DNA of 64,000 bases, taken from positions 1 to 64,000 of the forward strand of contig NZ_CALNVW010000003.1 in the NCBI RefSeq assembly GCF_940670765.1, given 5' to 3'. The notes below the pieces were generated by a model, which saw nothing but the letters and a program-made list of their open reading frames with translations, had not been told where the DNA came from and made no database searches. The stretch's first letter is position 1, and each line of letters starts with the position of its first letter. The stretch comes from Streptomyces sp. A 4/2. GTDB lineage: Bacteria; Actinomycetota; Actinomycetes; Streptomycetales; Streptomycetaceae. The translations under genes and the position numbers were made by a program. Below, piece after piece: positions 9,701 to 18,642 of this stretch.

Positions 9701-10232
9701 TCAGGGCCGGGTAGGGGCCCGGCGCCTCCTTGAGCACGCGCGCGGCCAGCTGGTACCGCGTGGCGTCGGCGAGCAGCCGGGAGGTCGGTTCGAGCCCTAT
9801 CCGCAGCCCGTGGTCGGTCAGCAGCTGTCCGGCGAACGCGTGGTACGTCGAGATGCGGGGTTCGCCGGGTGAGTAGAAGGGGTCGGCGCTGCGCGGCGTC
9901 GTCGAGGGGTGGTGGCCGGGCGACGGGTGGGCCGGGTCGATGACGTCGGGATCGGTGACCCCGGCCCGTACCAGCGCCTTGCGGACCCGCTCGGCCAGCT
10001 CGCCCGCCGCCTTGTTGGTGAAGGTCAGCCCGAGCACCTGCTCGGGCGCGACCTGCCCGGTGCCCACCAGCCAGACCACGCGCGCGGCCATCACCGTCGT
10101 CTTCCCCGACCCGGCTCCGGCCACGATGACCTGCGGGGCGGGCGGCGCCGTGATGCAGGCCGTCTGCTCCGGGGTGAAGGGGATGCCGAGGAGCTCCTTG
10201 AGCTGCTCGGGGTCGGTGATACGTGGGGTCAC
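6753..10232 (-). CDS. adnB: AdnB-type UvrD helicase / RecB-like nuclease subunit
   Basis: About 1159 residues from GTG 10232 (upstream GTG 10256 and TTG 10262 are possible). AdnAB is the actinobacterial motor-nuclease that resects double-strand breaks. Helicase motifs run in order: Walker A GAGSGKTT (about 39-46), LDEYQDT, GDPCQAIYGWRGAS and TAHKSKGLEWD. The C-terminus has the RecB-family nuclease, with GTRFHAWVE, GRMDAVY and IVDWKTHR then QLAVYRLA, carrying the PD-(D/E)xK residues. A Pro/His-rich linker at about residues 870-930 separates motor and nuclease. Lack of the four Fe-S cysteines seen in its neighbour supports the AdnB assignment. It follows adnA by about 100 bp on the same strand. 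Confidence 0.88.
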   Translation of the reverse strand: MTPRITDPEQLKELLGIPFTPEQTACITAPPAPQVIVAGAGSGKTTVMAARVVWLVGTGQVAPEQVLGLTFTNKAAGELAERVRKALVRAGVTDPDVIDPAHPSPGHHPSTTPRSADPFYSPGEPRISTYHAFAGQLLTDHGLRIGLEPTSRLLADATRYQLAARVLKEAPGPYPALTKSFSSLVSDLLALDGELAEHLVTPAALRAHDTELLSTLEGARLSNADLRKIPEAAAARRELLDLVGRYRRAKRSRDLLDFGDQIALSAELALTRPEVGTLLRDEFRVVLLDEYQDTSVAQRLLLSGLFGGGTGHAVTAVGDPCQAIYGWRGASVANLDDFPEHFPYADGSPATRFSLSENRRSGGRLLDLANGLAAPLRAMHAGVEALRPAPGAERDGMVRCALLRTHEEEIGWLADSIAHLVRTGREPAEIAVLCRTAGDFAEIQGALVARDVPVEVVGLSGLLHLPEVADLVAVCEVLQDPGANASLVRLLTGPRWRIGPRDLALLGRRARLLVRYAGAPDDDPDRRLAEAVEGVDPAEVVSLADALDTFLDSTAEDDGLPFSADARVRFARLAAELRDLRRSLADPLMDVLHRVLATTGLEVELSASPHALAARRRETLSQFLDTAAGFASLDGEATLLAFLGFLRTAVQYEKGLDNALPGGENTVKVLTAHKSKGLEWDVVAVPGLVARQFPSEQSREVWTAQPKVLPHALRGDAATLPGVPAWDAKGLAAFKAEMKAHQHTEELRLGYVTFTRPRSLLLGSAHWWGPSQKRPRGPSDFLIALNEHCAAGFGETEIWADAPEEDEENPALREAAADHAWPLPLDRTSFDRRRDAADLVLAELDAVRPDPAVDPDQDPYLDKSEVGAVDYPPARADLGPGQRPATAVPHASPVPHPAAPVPHARATPDAQARPHPQPPAPLTPEDARTITSWDRDLDALTAELLRARRTVHDVPVPHTLTATQLLRLAEDPDGFARELARPMPQAPHPAARRGTRFHAWVESRFEELPLPMLGPDELPGGAEDEPEIADERDLAALKEAFERTPYAGRTPHRVEAPFTLSLAGRLIRGRMDAVYRTSAHTYEIVDWKTHRLHTADPLQLAVYRLAWAEQHHIPLSSVTAAFLYVRTGEVIRPTPLPGRAELERILLGDPLDRPPPPAG

Positions 10233-10335
10233 CTCGGAAAGGCTAACGGCGACCACTGACAACGTGTCCCGCGCGAGCCGTCACCCGGCCCGTCGTCGCG
10301 CCCGCACCCGGCCGTGAACCGCCCTACCCGGCCCG

Positions 10336-13300
10336 TCACTCGACGATGTGACGCCCCTCGGGCAGGGCGCTGCACGAGGCCCGGAAAGAGCAGTGCGTGC
10401 AGTGGCTTCCCGTGGTCGGTGTGAAGCGCTCGTCGAGCACCTTCCCGGCCGCGGTGGCCAGCAGGTCCCCGACCCACTCCCCCGCGAGCGGCTCCTGTGC
10501 CTGGACCTTCGGGAGGGCGTCGCCGCCCTCCTTCCTGGCCGCGGCCTGCCGGAGCTGGACGAGTTCGGCGCCGCCGGGGCCGGGGCGCCGCCCGCCGAAG
10601 ACTTCGTCGACGGCGCCCTCGCGCACCGCGAGCTGGTAGACGGCGAGCTGCGGGTGGTGGGCCACCTCGTCCTTCGTCGGCGCCTGCTTGCCGGTCTTGA
10701 AGTCGACGACGTACGCCCGGCCCTCGGCGTCCTGCTCGACGCGGTCCATGGAGCCCCGGATCCGGACCTCGTACGCACCGGCCTCCAGGGTCACGTCGAA
10801 GCCGTGCTCGGTGGCGGCCGGGGTGCGGCCCGCGCGGTCCATGACGTGCCAGCGCAGGAAGCGTTCCAGCGCCACGCGCGCGTGCTCCTTCTCCTGGGCC
10901 GACTTCCAGGGGGCGTCGAAGGCGAGCGAGCCCCAGACCGAGTCGAGCCGTTCCATGAGGACGGCCAGGTCGGCCGGGGTCCGCCCGGATGCGACCTCGT
11001 CCGCGAGGACGTGCACCACGTTGCCGAAGCCCTGGGCGGCGGTGGCGGGGGCGTCCGCCTTCACTTCCCGCCCCAGGAACCACTGGAGCGAACAGGTGTG
11101 GGCGAGCTGGTCGAGCGCGCTGCCGGAGAGGGCGACGGGCTGCTCCGGGTCGCGCACCGGGACCGTGCTGTGCGTCGGTTCGTACAGGCCCCACCAGCGG
11201 TGCGGGTGCGCCGCCGGTACGAGCGGCTGGCCCTCCTCGTCCGCGAGCGCGGCCAGCCGGGCGAGCCGGTGGGCCGCGGCGTCCCGGAGCGCGGGCGAGG
11301 ACCTCGGATCGACGACCGTGGCGCGGAGCTCGGCGACGAGGGGGGCGACGGCGAGCGGTCTGCGGGGGCGCCCCGTGACGTCCTTCGGCTCCACGCCCAG
11401 CTCGGCGAGGAAGCGGGAGGGCTGGTCGCCGTCGTCGGCCGGTGCCTTGACCGCGGTGACGACGAGACGGTCGCGGGCGCGGGTGGCCGCGACGTAGAAG
11501 AGCCTGCGTTCCTCGGCGAGCAGTGCGCCGGGCGTGAGCGGTTCGGCGAGGCCGTCGCGGCCGATCCGGTCCGCTTCGAGGAGGGATCCGCGCCGTCTGA
11601 GGTCGGGCCACAGCCCTTCCTGGACGCCCGCGACGATGACCAGACCCCACTCCAGGCCCTTGGCGCGGTGCGCGGTCATGAGCCGTACGGCGTCGGGCCG
11701 CACGGTCCGCTTCGAGAGGGTGTCGGCGGCGATGTCCTGCGCGTCCAGCTCCTCCAGGAAGTTCAGCGCGCCGCGTCCGCCGGTGCGTTCCTCGGCGCGG
11801 GCCGCGGTGTCGAAGAGGGCGCAGACGGCGTCCAGATCACGGTCGGCGTTGCGTCCGCCGGCGCCGCCGCGCAGCGTCGCGCGTTCCAGCCGCCGGGGCC
11901 AGTTGGTGCCGTTCCACAGTTCCCAGAGGGCCTGCTCGGCGGTGCCGCCGTTCTCCAGGACCTCCCGTGCCTTCCGCAGGAGCTTGCCGAGCTGCTGGGC
12001 GCCCCGGGCGTACGCCGAGTCGTGCACGACCAGCCGCTCGGGTTCGGCGAGCGCGCGGGCGAGGAGCTCGTCGGAGGGCGGCGGAAGCCGGTTCCCGCCG
12101 GCCCGCTCCTCGTCACGCAGCGCGCGGCCGAGACGGCGCAGGTCCGCGGCGTCCATGCCGCCGAGCGGGGAGGCGAGGAGGGTGAGCGCGGTTTCGGTAC
12201 CGAGCCAGGGGGCGCCCCCGTCCGGACCGGCCGCGCTCACATCACCCTCGTCCGGACCGGCCGCGCTCTCGTCACCCTCGTCCCGACGGGCGCGTACCGG
12301 CCCGCCCAGCGCCGCGTCCGCGACCGCCCGCAGCGCGGTGAGCAGCGGTGTCACGGCAGGTTCGTGGCGCAGCGGGACATCGTCGCCCGCGATGTCCAGC
12401 GGGACCCCGGCCGAGGTGAGCGCACGGCGCACCGCGGGGATCGAGCGGCCTCCCGCGCGCACCAGCACCGCCATGTCGCTCCACGGCACGCCCTCCTCCA
12501 GATGAGCCCGGCGCAGGATGTCGGCGATGTTGTCCAGCTCGGTGCCCGCCGTCGGGTAGGTGTACGCCTCGACCCGGCCCCCGGCCCGTACCGCCGAGAG
12601 TTCCCGGTGCGCGCGCACCTTGTCGGAGGGCAGCCGGGTCAGCGGCATCCGCTGGGTCAGCAGCCGGGTGGCGGCCAGCACGGATGCCGCGGAACGCCGT
12701 GAGGTGGTGAGCACCTCGACCGGGGCGGGGCTGCCGTCGTGGCGGGGAAAGGTAGCGGGGAAGTCCAGGATGCCGCCCACGTCGGCGCCCCGGAACGCGT
12801 AGATCGACTGGTCCGGGTCACCGAACGCCACCAGGACCGGCCGGCCCGGTCCTGGTGAACGCCCGCCGCCGGCCAGCGCGCGCAGCAGCCGCACCTGGGC
12901 CGGGTCGGTGTCCTGGTACTCGTCCACGAAGATCGCGTCGTAGCGGAGGTCGGCGCGCTGGGCCAGCGGCACCGCACGGAGCACCAGCTCCGCGTAGTCC
13001 ACCACCCCCTGTGCGTCCAGGACGTCCAGGTACTCGGCGAGGAAGTCGGCCGCCGCCCGCCAGTCGGGGCGGCCCGTACGGTCGGCGAACGCGGCCAGGG
13101 TGTCCGGGCCCAGGCCCAGTTCCCGGCTGCGGGCGAGCACCGCGCGCACCTCGTCGGCGAAGCCGCGCGTCGTCAGGCAGGCGCGCAGTTCGTCGGGCCA
13201 GCGGATGTGTCCCAGGTCCAGCTGTCCGGCCAGCAGCTCGCGCACCGTGACGTCCTGCTCCGGCCCGGAGAGCAGCCGCAGCGGCTCGGCGAAGAGGTCG

Positions 13301-13683
13301 GCGTCCTGGTGGGCGCGGACCAGCGCGTAGCAGAACGAGTGGAAGGTGGTTGCCTGCGGGGCGTGCGCTCCGGGGGCGCCCCCCTGGATCCGCACGGCCA
13401 TCCGGTCGCGGAGTTCCACCGCGGCCTTGCGGCTGAACGTGAGGACGAGGATCCGCTCGGGGTCGGTCCCCTCGGCGATGCGCCGCGCCACCGACTCCAC
13501 GAGGGTGGTGGATTTTCCCGTACCGGGCCCGGCCAGGACCAGCAGCGGCCCCGCCGCGTGGTCAACCACCGCGCGCTGCCGTGCGTCCAGTACAGGCGGG
13601 CCCGCTGCGCCCGGCGGGGTCCGCACCAGCCGGTACGCGCCCGGGGCACGTTGCCGTACCCGGTGGGAAGTGGAGGAGCTCAC
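10336..13683 (-). CDS. adnA: AdnA-type UvrD helicase / Fe-S RecB-like nuclease subunit
   Basis: About 1115 residues from GTG 13683 (AGGA lies about 12 nt upstream; longer frames are Pro/Arg noise). Motifs: Walker A GPGTGKST (about 52-59), VDEYQDTD, FGDPDQSIYAFRGADV and TAHRAKGLEW. The nuclease domain has IRGSMDRVE, YVVDFKTGK and QLAVYQLA. The cysteine in HTCSLQWF plus three in HCTHCSFRASC form the Fe-S staple known from AddB/AdnA-type nucleases. An internal 12-residue repeat (DEGDESAAGPDE) occurs at about residue 540. It is the upstream partner of adnB in the same orientation, so a heterodimer is expected. Confidence 0.88.
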   Translation of the reverse strand: MSSSTSHRVRQRAPGAYRLVRTPPGAAGPPVLDARQRAVVDHAAGPLLVLAGPGTGKSTTLVESVARRIAEGTDPERILVLTFSRKAAVELRDRMAVRIQGGAPGAHAPQATTFHSFCYALVRAHQDADLFAEPLRLLSGPEQDVTVRELLAGQLDLGHIRWPDELRACLTTRGFADEVRAVLARSRELGLGPDTLAAFADRTGRPDWRAAADFLAEYLDVLDAQGVVDYAELVLRAVPLAQRADLRYDAIFVDEYQDTDPAQVRLLRALAGGGRSPGPGRPVLVAFGDPDQSIYAFRGADVGGILDFPATFPRHDGSPAPVEVLTTSRRSAASVLAATRLLTQRMPLTRLPSDKVRAHRELSAVRAGGRVEAYTYPTAGTELDNIADILRRAHLEEGVPWSDMAVLVRAGGRSIPAVRRALTSAGVPLDIAGDDVPLRHEPAVTPLLTALRAVADAALGGPVRARRDEGDESAAGPDEGDVSAAGPDGGAPWLGTETALTLLASPLGGMDAADLRRLGRALRDEERAGGNRLPPPSDELLARALAEPERLVVHDSAYARGAQQLGKLLRKAREVLENGGTAEQALWELWNGTNWPRRLERATLRGGAGGRNADRDLDAVCALFDTAARAEERTGGRGALNFLEELDAQDIAADTLSKRTVRPDAVRLMTAHRAKGLEWGLVIVAGVQEGLWPDLRRRGSLLEADRIGRDGLAEPLTPGALLAEERRLFYVAATRARDRLVVTAVKAPADDGDQPSRFLAELGVEPKDVTGRPRRPLAVAPLVAELRATVVDPRSSPALRDAAAHRLARLAALADEEGQPLVPAAHPHRWWGLYEPTHSTVPVRDPEQPVALSGSALDQLAHTCSLQWFLGREVKADAPATAAQGFGNVVHVLADEVASGRTPADLAVLMERLDSVWGSLAFDAPWKSAQEKEHARVALERFLRWHVMDRAGRTPAATEHGFDVTLEAGAYEVRIRGSMDRVEQDAEGRAYVVDFKTGKQAPTKDEVAHHPQLAVYQLAVREGAVDEVFGGRRPGPGGAELVQLRQAAARKEGGDALPKVQAQEPLAGEWVGDLLATAAGKVLDERFTPTTGSHCTHCSFRASCSALPEGRHIVE

Positions 13684-13917
13684 GTGGATCGCCGGTCCTG
13701 GGGAGTGTGTGCAGGTGTGCGGGTGGGGGACGGGGTGCTGTGCCGGTCGGGTCTGCGGTGGCAGTGGTGTCCGCGGCCGTGGTGCCCGCGGTGCCCGTCG
13801 TGTCGCACCGAAGCTACGCCAGTGGGGCGCGGCGCCGCAGCGGCCGGGCCCACCGGCCCGGGGCATACTCCGAACGGGTCTCAGACCACCCGCGGGTCCA
13901 CCGTATGGCGGAAGCTG

Positions 13918-14274
13918 TCACACATGAGTTCCGCCGCCGTCCCATCGCGCCCGCCGCATGTCCAGGCGGGGCAGATGACCGTCGGCCTCCCGTGCGGTCC
14001 GCGAGGCGTCCTTCAGGGGCGTGGACTCCGTGCGGTAGTGCTCCAGCGCCCGCAGTTCGTGGCCGGGCAGCAGCGCGCCGTCCGCGCGCACCACACGCCA
14101 CCACGGGGCGGCTGCGCCGTAGAGGGCCATCACCCGGCCCACCTGACGCGGTCCTCCCTCCCCCAGCCATTCGGCGATGTCTCCGTACGTCATGACGCGG
14201 CCGGGCGGGATCCGGTCCGCCACGTCGAGCACCCGTTCCGCGTACTCCGGCAGCTCAGCACTCATCCGGTCCAT
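13918..14274 (-). CDS. Alkyltransferase-like (ATL) DNA-binding protein
   Basis: 118 residues, the size of the C-terminal MGMT domain. The helix-turn-helix stretch YGDIAEWLG and the loop GALLPGHE are conserved, but the active-site PCHR of the methyltransferase is replaced by PWWRVV. It therefore cannot accept alkyl groups. ATL proteins bind O6-alkylguanine and hand it to nucleotide excision repair. ATG 14274 is preferred because GGAGG lies 11 nt upstream; ATG 14265 is the alternative. It lies upstream of adnA in the same direction, fitting a genome-maintenance locus. Confidence 0.88.
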   Translation of the reverse strand: MDRMSAELPEYAERVLDVADRIPPGRVMTYGDIAEWLGEGGPRQVGRVMALYGAAAPWWRVVRADGALLPGHELRALEHYRTESTPLKDASRTAREADGHLPRLDMRRARWDGGGTHV

Positions 14275-14471
14275 ACTGCACCAGCCCTCCGACAGCTCCT
14301 AAAACTCCCACCGCACCGACACTGCTCCGGGCCGCCCACCGAGCGGCCCGCTTTCGGCAAAGGGGCCCTGATGCCCGCCTGCGCCGCCCGGACATGCCAC
14401 CATCGTCCGGGCGGTGGCCGGACCGTCGGCCGGGCTCTGCCCGCGGGCCCAGCACCCCGAGGTGGAGCGCA

Positions 14472-17264
14472 GTGATACGAGACCATAAGGACACGACGGA
14501 GGGGCCGGGCGTGCCGGAACCGGCAAACGCACCCGACGCTGGGCCGCCCTCCGGCGGAACCGGTACGGGGCCGGATTCCGGTACGGAACCGGGATCCGGT
14601 GGGAAGACCGGTGGGAAAGCAGCGTCCGGGGCCGGAACGGAGCCCGGCACAGGAACCGGGTCCGGTACAGGAACCGACTGCGGAGAGGCGGCACCCATCG
14701 ACAGGGTCTCCGGCGACGAACCACTGCTCGCCGCCCGTGTGCACCGCCCCTCCGATCTGCTGCGTCTGCTCATCGGACTGCTGGCCATCGCGCTGGTCCT
14801 CGCCGTCGCCGCCTTCGCGCACGGCACCACATCGGGTCTCGCCGAGGACATCAACCACGGCACCGGCCAGACGCCCGACATGCTCATCAAGCTCGCGGGC
14901 CTGTTCTCGTCCATCGCGATACTGATCCTGCCGGTCGCCTTCGCGATCGAGCGGCTGGTCAAGCGGGACGGCCTGCGCATCGCGGACGGCGTGCTCGCCG
15001 CCGTACTCGCGCACGGGGTGGCGCTCGCCACCGATCTCTGGGTGGCCAAGGCCGCGCCGAAGTCGATCACCGTGGCGCTGACGCACTCGCTGTCGGACGG
15101 CTCCCTCACCGACCCCGTGCACGGCTATCTCGCCCCCGTCATCGCCTACATGACAGCGGTCGGCATGGCCCGCAGGCCGCGCTGGCGGGTGGCGCTCTGG
15201 GTCGTCCTGCTGGTCAACGCCTTCGCCGTACTGGTCGGCGGGCAGACCACCCCCTTCTCGATCATCCTCACGATCCTGCTCGGCTGGACCGTGGCGTACG
15301 GCACGCTGTACGCCGTCGGCTCGCCCAACGTCCGCCCCACCGGCCGCCAGCTCCTCGCCGGACTGCGGCACGTCGGCTTCTCCCCCGAGACCGCCATGCG
15401 CGCCGAGGACATCCCCGACTCCGCCGACCAGGGCGACCGGGGCCGCCGCTACTTCGTGACCCTGAAGGACGGGGACCCGCTCGACGTCACCGTGGTCGAC
15501 CGCGAACAGCAGGCGCAGGGCTTCTTCTACCGGGTGTGGCGCCGCCTCACCCTGCGCTCCATCTCCACCGGCCGCTCCATCCAGTCGCTGCGCCAGGCCC
15601 TGGAGCAGGAGGCGCTCCTCGCGTACGCGGCCATCGCCGCCGGGGCCAACGCCCCGAAGCTGATCGCCACCTCCGAACTGGGCCCCGACGCGGTCATGCT
15701 GGTGTACGAGCACACCGGCGGACGCTCCCTCGACTCGCTTCCCGACGAGGAGATCACCGACGAGCTGATGCGGAACACCTGGCACCAGGTGCAGGCGCTC
15801 CAGTCCCGCCGTATCGCGCACCGCCGGCTCGTCGGCGACGCGATCCTGGTGGACCGGGCGGGCGCGGTGATCGTCACCGATCTGCGCGGCGGTGAGATCG
15901 CGGCCGGTGACATCGTGCTGCGCATGGACATCGCCCAGCTGCTCACCACGCTGGGGCTGCGGGCCGGGGCGGAGCGCTCGGTCGCGGCGGCGGTCGCGGT
16001 CCTCGGCCCGGACAAGGTCGCCGACAGTCTCCCGCTGCTCCAGCCGCTGGCGCTGAGCCGGTCCTCCCGCGCGACGCTGCGCCAGCTGGCACGGGAGCGG
16101 GCGCAGCGGGAGCGCGAGGCGGTGATCGAGGCGTCGGAGGCGGCGAAGCGCGCCAGGGCCAGGGCCAACGAGGCGCCGGACGACAGCCGCAAGGCCGCCC
16201 GTGCCGAGAAGAAGGCCGAGAAGGAGGCCATAGACGACGCGGTGGGCGGGGCGCGCGAGGAGGATCTGCTCGCGCAGATGCGCCATCAGGTGCTGCTGAT
16301 CCGTCCGCAGGCGCACGCCGAACCGGTCCGGCTGGAACGGGTCAAACTGCGCACCCTGCTCACCGTCATCGCCGGGTCGATCGCCGCGTACTTCCTGTTC
16401 TCGCAGCTGGCGAACATCCCGTACCACAACCTGCTCAGCAACACCGAGTGGGGCTGGGTCGCCGCCGCCGTGCTGTTCTCCGCGGTGAGTTACGTGGCTG
16501 CCGCGATGAGCCTGACGGGATTCGTCCCCGAGAAGGTGCCGTTCTTCCGGGCGGTCCTGGCGCAGGTCGCCGGGTCCTTCGTGAAACTGGTGGCGCCGGC
16601 GGCGGTCGGCGGTGTGGCGCTCAACACCCGCTTCCTGCAACGCGCGGGCGTGCGGCCCGGTCTCGCGGTGGCCAGTGTCGGGGCCTCGCAGCTGTTCGGG
16701 CTCGGCAGCCACATCCTGCTGCTGATGATCTTCGGCTATGTGACGGGTACCGAGCAGACCCCTTCGCTGACCCCGTCCCGGACCGTGATCGCCGGGCTGC
16801 TGACGGCCGCCGTGCTCGTCCTGGTGGTCACGGCGGTGCCGTTCCTGCGGAAGTTCGTCGTCACACGGGTGCGTTCGCTGTTCGCCGGAGTGGTGCCGCG
16901 CATGCTCGACGTACTCCAGCAGCCCCGGAAGCTGCTCACCGGCATCGGCGGGATGCTGCTGCTGACCGGCACGTTCGTGATGTGCCTGGACGCTTCACTG
17001 CGGGCCTTCGGCGGCGGCGCGACCATAAGCTACGCGAGCATCGCGGTGGTCTTCCTGACCGCCAACGCGGTGGGTTCGGCGGTGCCGACCCCCGGTGGTG
17101 TCGGCGCGGTGGAGACCGCGCTGACCGGCGCACTGATCATCGCCGGGGTGGACCGCGGGACGGCGACCGCGGCGGTGCTGCTCTTCCGGCTGCTGACCTT
17201 CTGGCTGCCGGTGCTGCCGGGCTGGCTGTGCTTCAACTACCTGACCCATCGAGGCGAGTTGTAG
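14472..17264 (+). CDS. Flippase-like (LPG-synthase TM / UPF0104) membrane protein with internal kinase-like domain
   Basis: About 930 residues from GTG 14472 (GGTGGAG just upstream). After a Gly/Thr/Pro-rich N-tail come about six TM helices (residues ~80-290). Next is a cytosolic kinase-like domain: LMLVYEH-type hinge, IAHRRLVGDAILVD in the catalytic-loop position and VTDLRGGE in the DFG position. A charged Ala/Glu/Lys/Arg helix (~570-625) then leads to a second membrane block with the UPF0104 signature, including AVGSAVPTPGGVGAVE. The catalytic Asp positions are not canonical, so phosphotransfer is doubtful. A role in lipid or glycan-lipid translocation is a guess from the MprF-like half. 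Divergent from the ATL gene. Confidence 0.82.
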   Translation: MIRDHKDTTEGPGVPEPANAPDAGPPSGGTGTGPDSGTEPGSGGKTGGKAASGAGTEPGTGTGSGTGTDCGEAAPIDRVSGDEPLLAARVHRPSDLLRLLIGLLAIALVLAVAAFAHGTTSGLAEDINHGTGQTPDMLIKLAGLFSSIAILILPVAFAIERLVKRDGLRIADGVLAAVLAHGVALATDLWVAKAAPKSITVALTHSLSDGSLTDPVHGYLAPVIAYMTAVGMARRPRWRVALWVVLLVNAFAVLVGGQTTPFSIILTILLGWTVAYGTLYAVGSPNVRPTGRQLLAGLRHVGFSPETAMRAEDIPDSADQGDRGRRYFVTLKDGDPLDVTVVDREQQAQGFFYRVWRRLTLRSISTGRSIQSLRQALEQEALLAYAAIAAGANAPKLIATSELGPDAVMLVYEHTGGRSLDSLPDEEITDELMRNTWHQVQALQSRRIAHRRLVGDAILVDRAGAVIVTDLRGGEIAAGDIVLRMDIAQLLTTLGLRAGAERSVAAAVAVLGPDKVADSLPLLQPLALSRSSRATLRQLARERAQREREAVIEASEAAKRARARANEAPDDSRKAARAEKKAEKEAIDDAVGGAREEDLLAQMRHQVLLIRPQAHAEPVRLERVKLRTLLTVIAGSIAAYFLFSQLANIPYHNLLSNTEWGWVAAAVLFSAVSYVAAAMSLTGFVPEKVPFFRAVLAQVAGSFVKLVAPAAVGGVALNTRFLQRAGVRPGLAVASVGASQLFGLGSHILLLMIFGYVTGTEQTPSLTPSRTVIAGLLTAAVLVLVVTAVPFLRKFVVTRVRSLFAGVVPRMLDVLQQPRKLLTGIGGMLLLTGTFVMCLDASLRAFGGGATISYASIAVVFLTANAVGSAVPTPGGVGAVETALTGALIIAGVDRGTATAAVLLFRLLTFWLPVLPGWLCFNYLTHRGEL

Positions 17265-17343
17265 GGACGGCCGCCCTCTCACGGAACAACCGCCCGGTCA
17301 CGGGACAACCGCCCGGCACGGGGCGGCCGTTCACACGCCGAAA

Positions 17344-17376
17344 GGGCCGGCCCGCACCTTCCGTGCGGACCGGCCC
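17344..17376. terminator. Hairpin between convergent flippase-like gene and moeZ
   Basis: A 14-bp stem (17344-17357 with 17363-17376) has one mismatch and a 5-nt loop. It lies 80 bp after the + strand gene and 18 bp after the moeZ stop, so it can serve both directions. Confidence 0.75.
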
Positions 17377-17393
17377 CTTCGGGTGGACAACTC

Positions 17394-18572
17394 CTAGTAC
17401 ACCGGCTTCTCGGGCTCGATCTGGTTGACCCAGCCGATCACGCCGCCGCCCACGTGGACCGCGTCGGCGAAGCCCGCGGACTTCAGGACGGCCAGGACCT
17501 CCGCCGAGCGGACGCCCGTCTTGCAGTGCAGGACGATCTTCTTGTCCTGCGGGAGGTCCGACAGCGCGGTCCCCATGATGAACTCGTTCTTCGGGATCAG
17601 CTTCGCGCCCGGGATCGAGACGATCTCGTACTCGTTCGGCTCGCGGACGTCGATGATCTCGATCTTCTCGTCGGCGTCGATCCACTCCTTGAGCTGCTTG
17701 GGAGTGATCGTCGAACCGGCCGCCGCCTCCTGGGCCTCCTCGGACACGACGCCGCAGAAGGCCTCGTAGTCGATGAGTTCGGTGACGGTGGGGTTCTCGC
17801 CGCAGACCGCGCAGTCGGGGTCCTTGCGGACCTTGACCTGGCGGTACTGCATCTCCAGGGCGTCGTAGATCATCAGGCGGCCGACCAGCGGCTCACCGAT
17901 GCCCGCGAGCAGCTTGATGGCCTCGTTGACCTGGATGGAACCGATCGACGCGCAGAGCACACCGAGCACGCCGCCCTCGGCGCAGGACGGGACCATGCCG
18001 GGGGGCGGGGGCTCCGGGTAGAGGCACCGGTAGCAGGGGCCGTGCTCCGACCAGAAGACGGACGCCTGGCCGTCGAAGCGGTAGATCGAGCCCCAGACGT
18101 ACGGCTTGTTGAGCAGCACGCACGCGTCGTTGACCAGGTAGCGGGTGGCGAAGTTGTCCGTGCCGTCCACGATCAGGTCGTACTGGGAGAAGATCTCCAT
18201 CACGTTCTCGGCCTCGAGCCGCTCTTCGTGAAGGACCACGTTCACCAGCGGGTTGATCCCCAGGACCGAGTCCTTCGCGGACTGGGCCTTGGAGCGGCCG
18301 ATGTCGGCCTGGCTGTGAATGATCTGGCGCTGCAGATTCGACTCGTCGACCTCGTCGAACTCCACGATGCCCAGCGTGCCCACGCCGGCCGCGGCCAGGT
18401 ACATGAGGGCGGGCGAACCGAGGCCGCCCGCGCCCACGGCGAGCACCTTGGCGTTCTTCAGCCGCTTCTGCCCGTCCATCCCGACGTCGGGGATGATCAG
18501 GTGGCGGGAGTACCTGCGGACCTCGTCGACGGTGAGTTCAGCAGCTGGCTCGACCAGGGGTGGCAACGACAC
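17394..18572 (-). CDS. moeZ: Adenylyltransferase/sulfurtransferase MoeZ (E1-like plus rhodanese)
   Basis: 392 residues. MoeZ adenylates and then thiolates the C-terminus of ubiquitin-like sulfur carriers for molybdopterin, cysteine and secondary-metabolite sulfur. The N-terminal E1-like domain has the nucleotide loop VGAGGLGSP (about 46-54), zinc pairs CYRC and CAVC, and SCAEGGVLG. The C-terminal rhodanese domain has its active Cys350 in HCKTGVRSAE. Start GTG 18572 has GGAG 5 nt upstream. A sigma-R-like promoter lies 45 bp upstream, matching recollection that moeB/moeZ belongs to the thiol-stress sigma-R regulon in S. coelicolor. Confidence 0.95.
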   Translation of the reverse strand: MSLPPLVEPAAELTVDEVRRYSRHLIIPDVGMDGQKRLKNAKVLAVGAGGLGSPALMYLAAAGVGTLGIVEFDEVDESNLQRQIIHSQADIGRSKAQSAKDSVLGINPLVNVVLHEERLEAENVMEIFSQYDLIVDGTDNFATRYLVNDACVLLNKPYVWGSIYRFDGQASVFWSEHGPCYRCLYPEPPPPGMVPSCAEGGVLGVLCASIGSIQVNEAIKLLAGIGEPLVGRLMIYDALEMQYRQVKVRKDPDCAVCGENPTVTELIDYEAFCGVVSEEAQEAAAGSTITPKQLKEWIDADEKIEIIDVREPNEYEIVSIPGAKLIPKNEFIMGTALSDLPQDKKIVLHCKTGVRSAEVLAVLKSAGFADAVHVGGGVIGWVNQIEPEKPVY

Positions 18573-18616
18573 GGGGACTCCGTTGGTCGGTATCTACGTA
18601 CGATTGTTCTCTCCGT

Positions 18617-18642
18617 AACACTGCCACGCCCCTTCTCATTCC
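18617..18642 (-). promoter_or_regulatory. Sigma-R-like promoter of moeZ
   Basis: On the minus strand GGAAT (18638-18642) is followed after exactly 18 nt by GTT (18617-18619), which fits the known sigma-R consensus GGGAAT-N18-GTT. The -35 element overlaps the stop codon of the upstream spherulin-4 gene. The transcript would start about 40 nt before the moeZ GTG. Confidence 0.6.

Noticed and set aside
13684..13917. N-terminal extension of adnA or extra small gene
   Set aside because: The in-frame extension is Pro/His/Arg noise and begins without a ribosome-binding site; nothing else in this 234-bp gap looks coding.
14262..16712. An 816-codon leftward frame over the flippase-like gene
   Set aside because: Its translation is His/Arg/Gly/Gln-rich without domains; the + strand frame has TM helices and conserved motifs.
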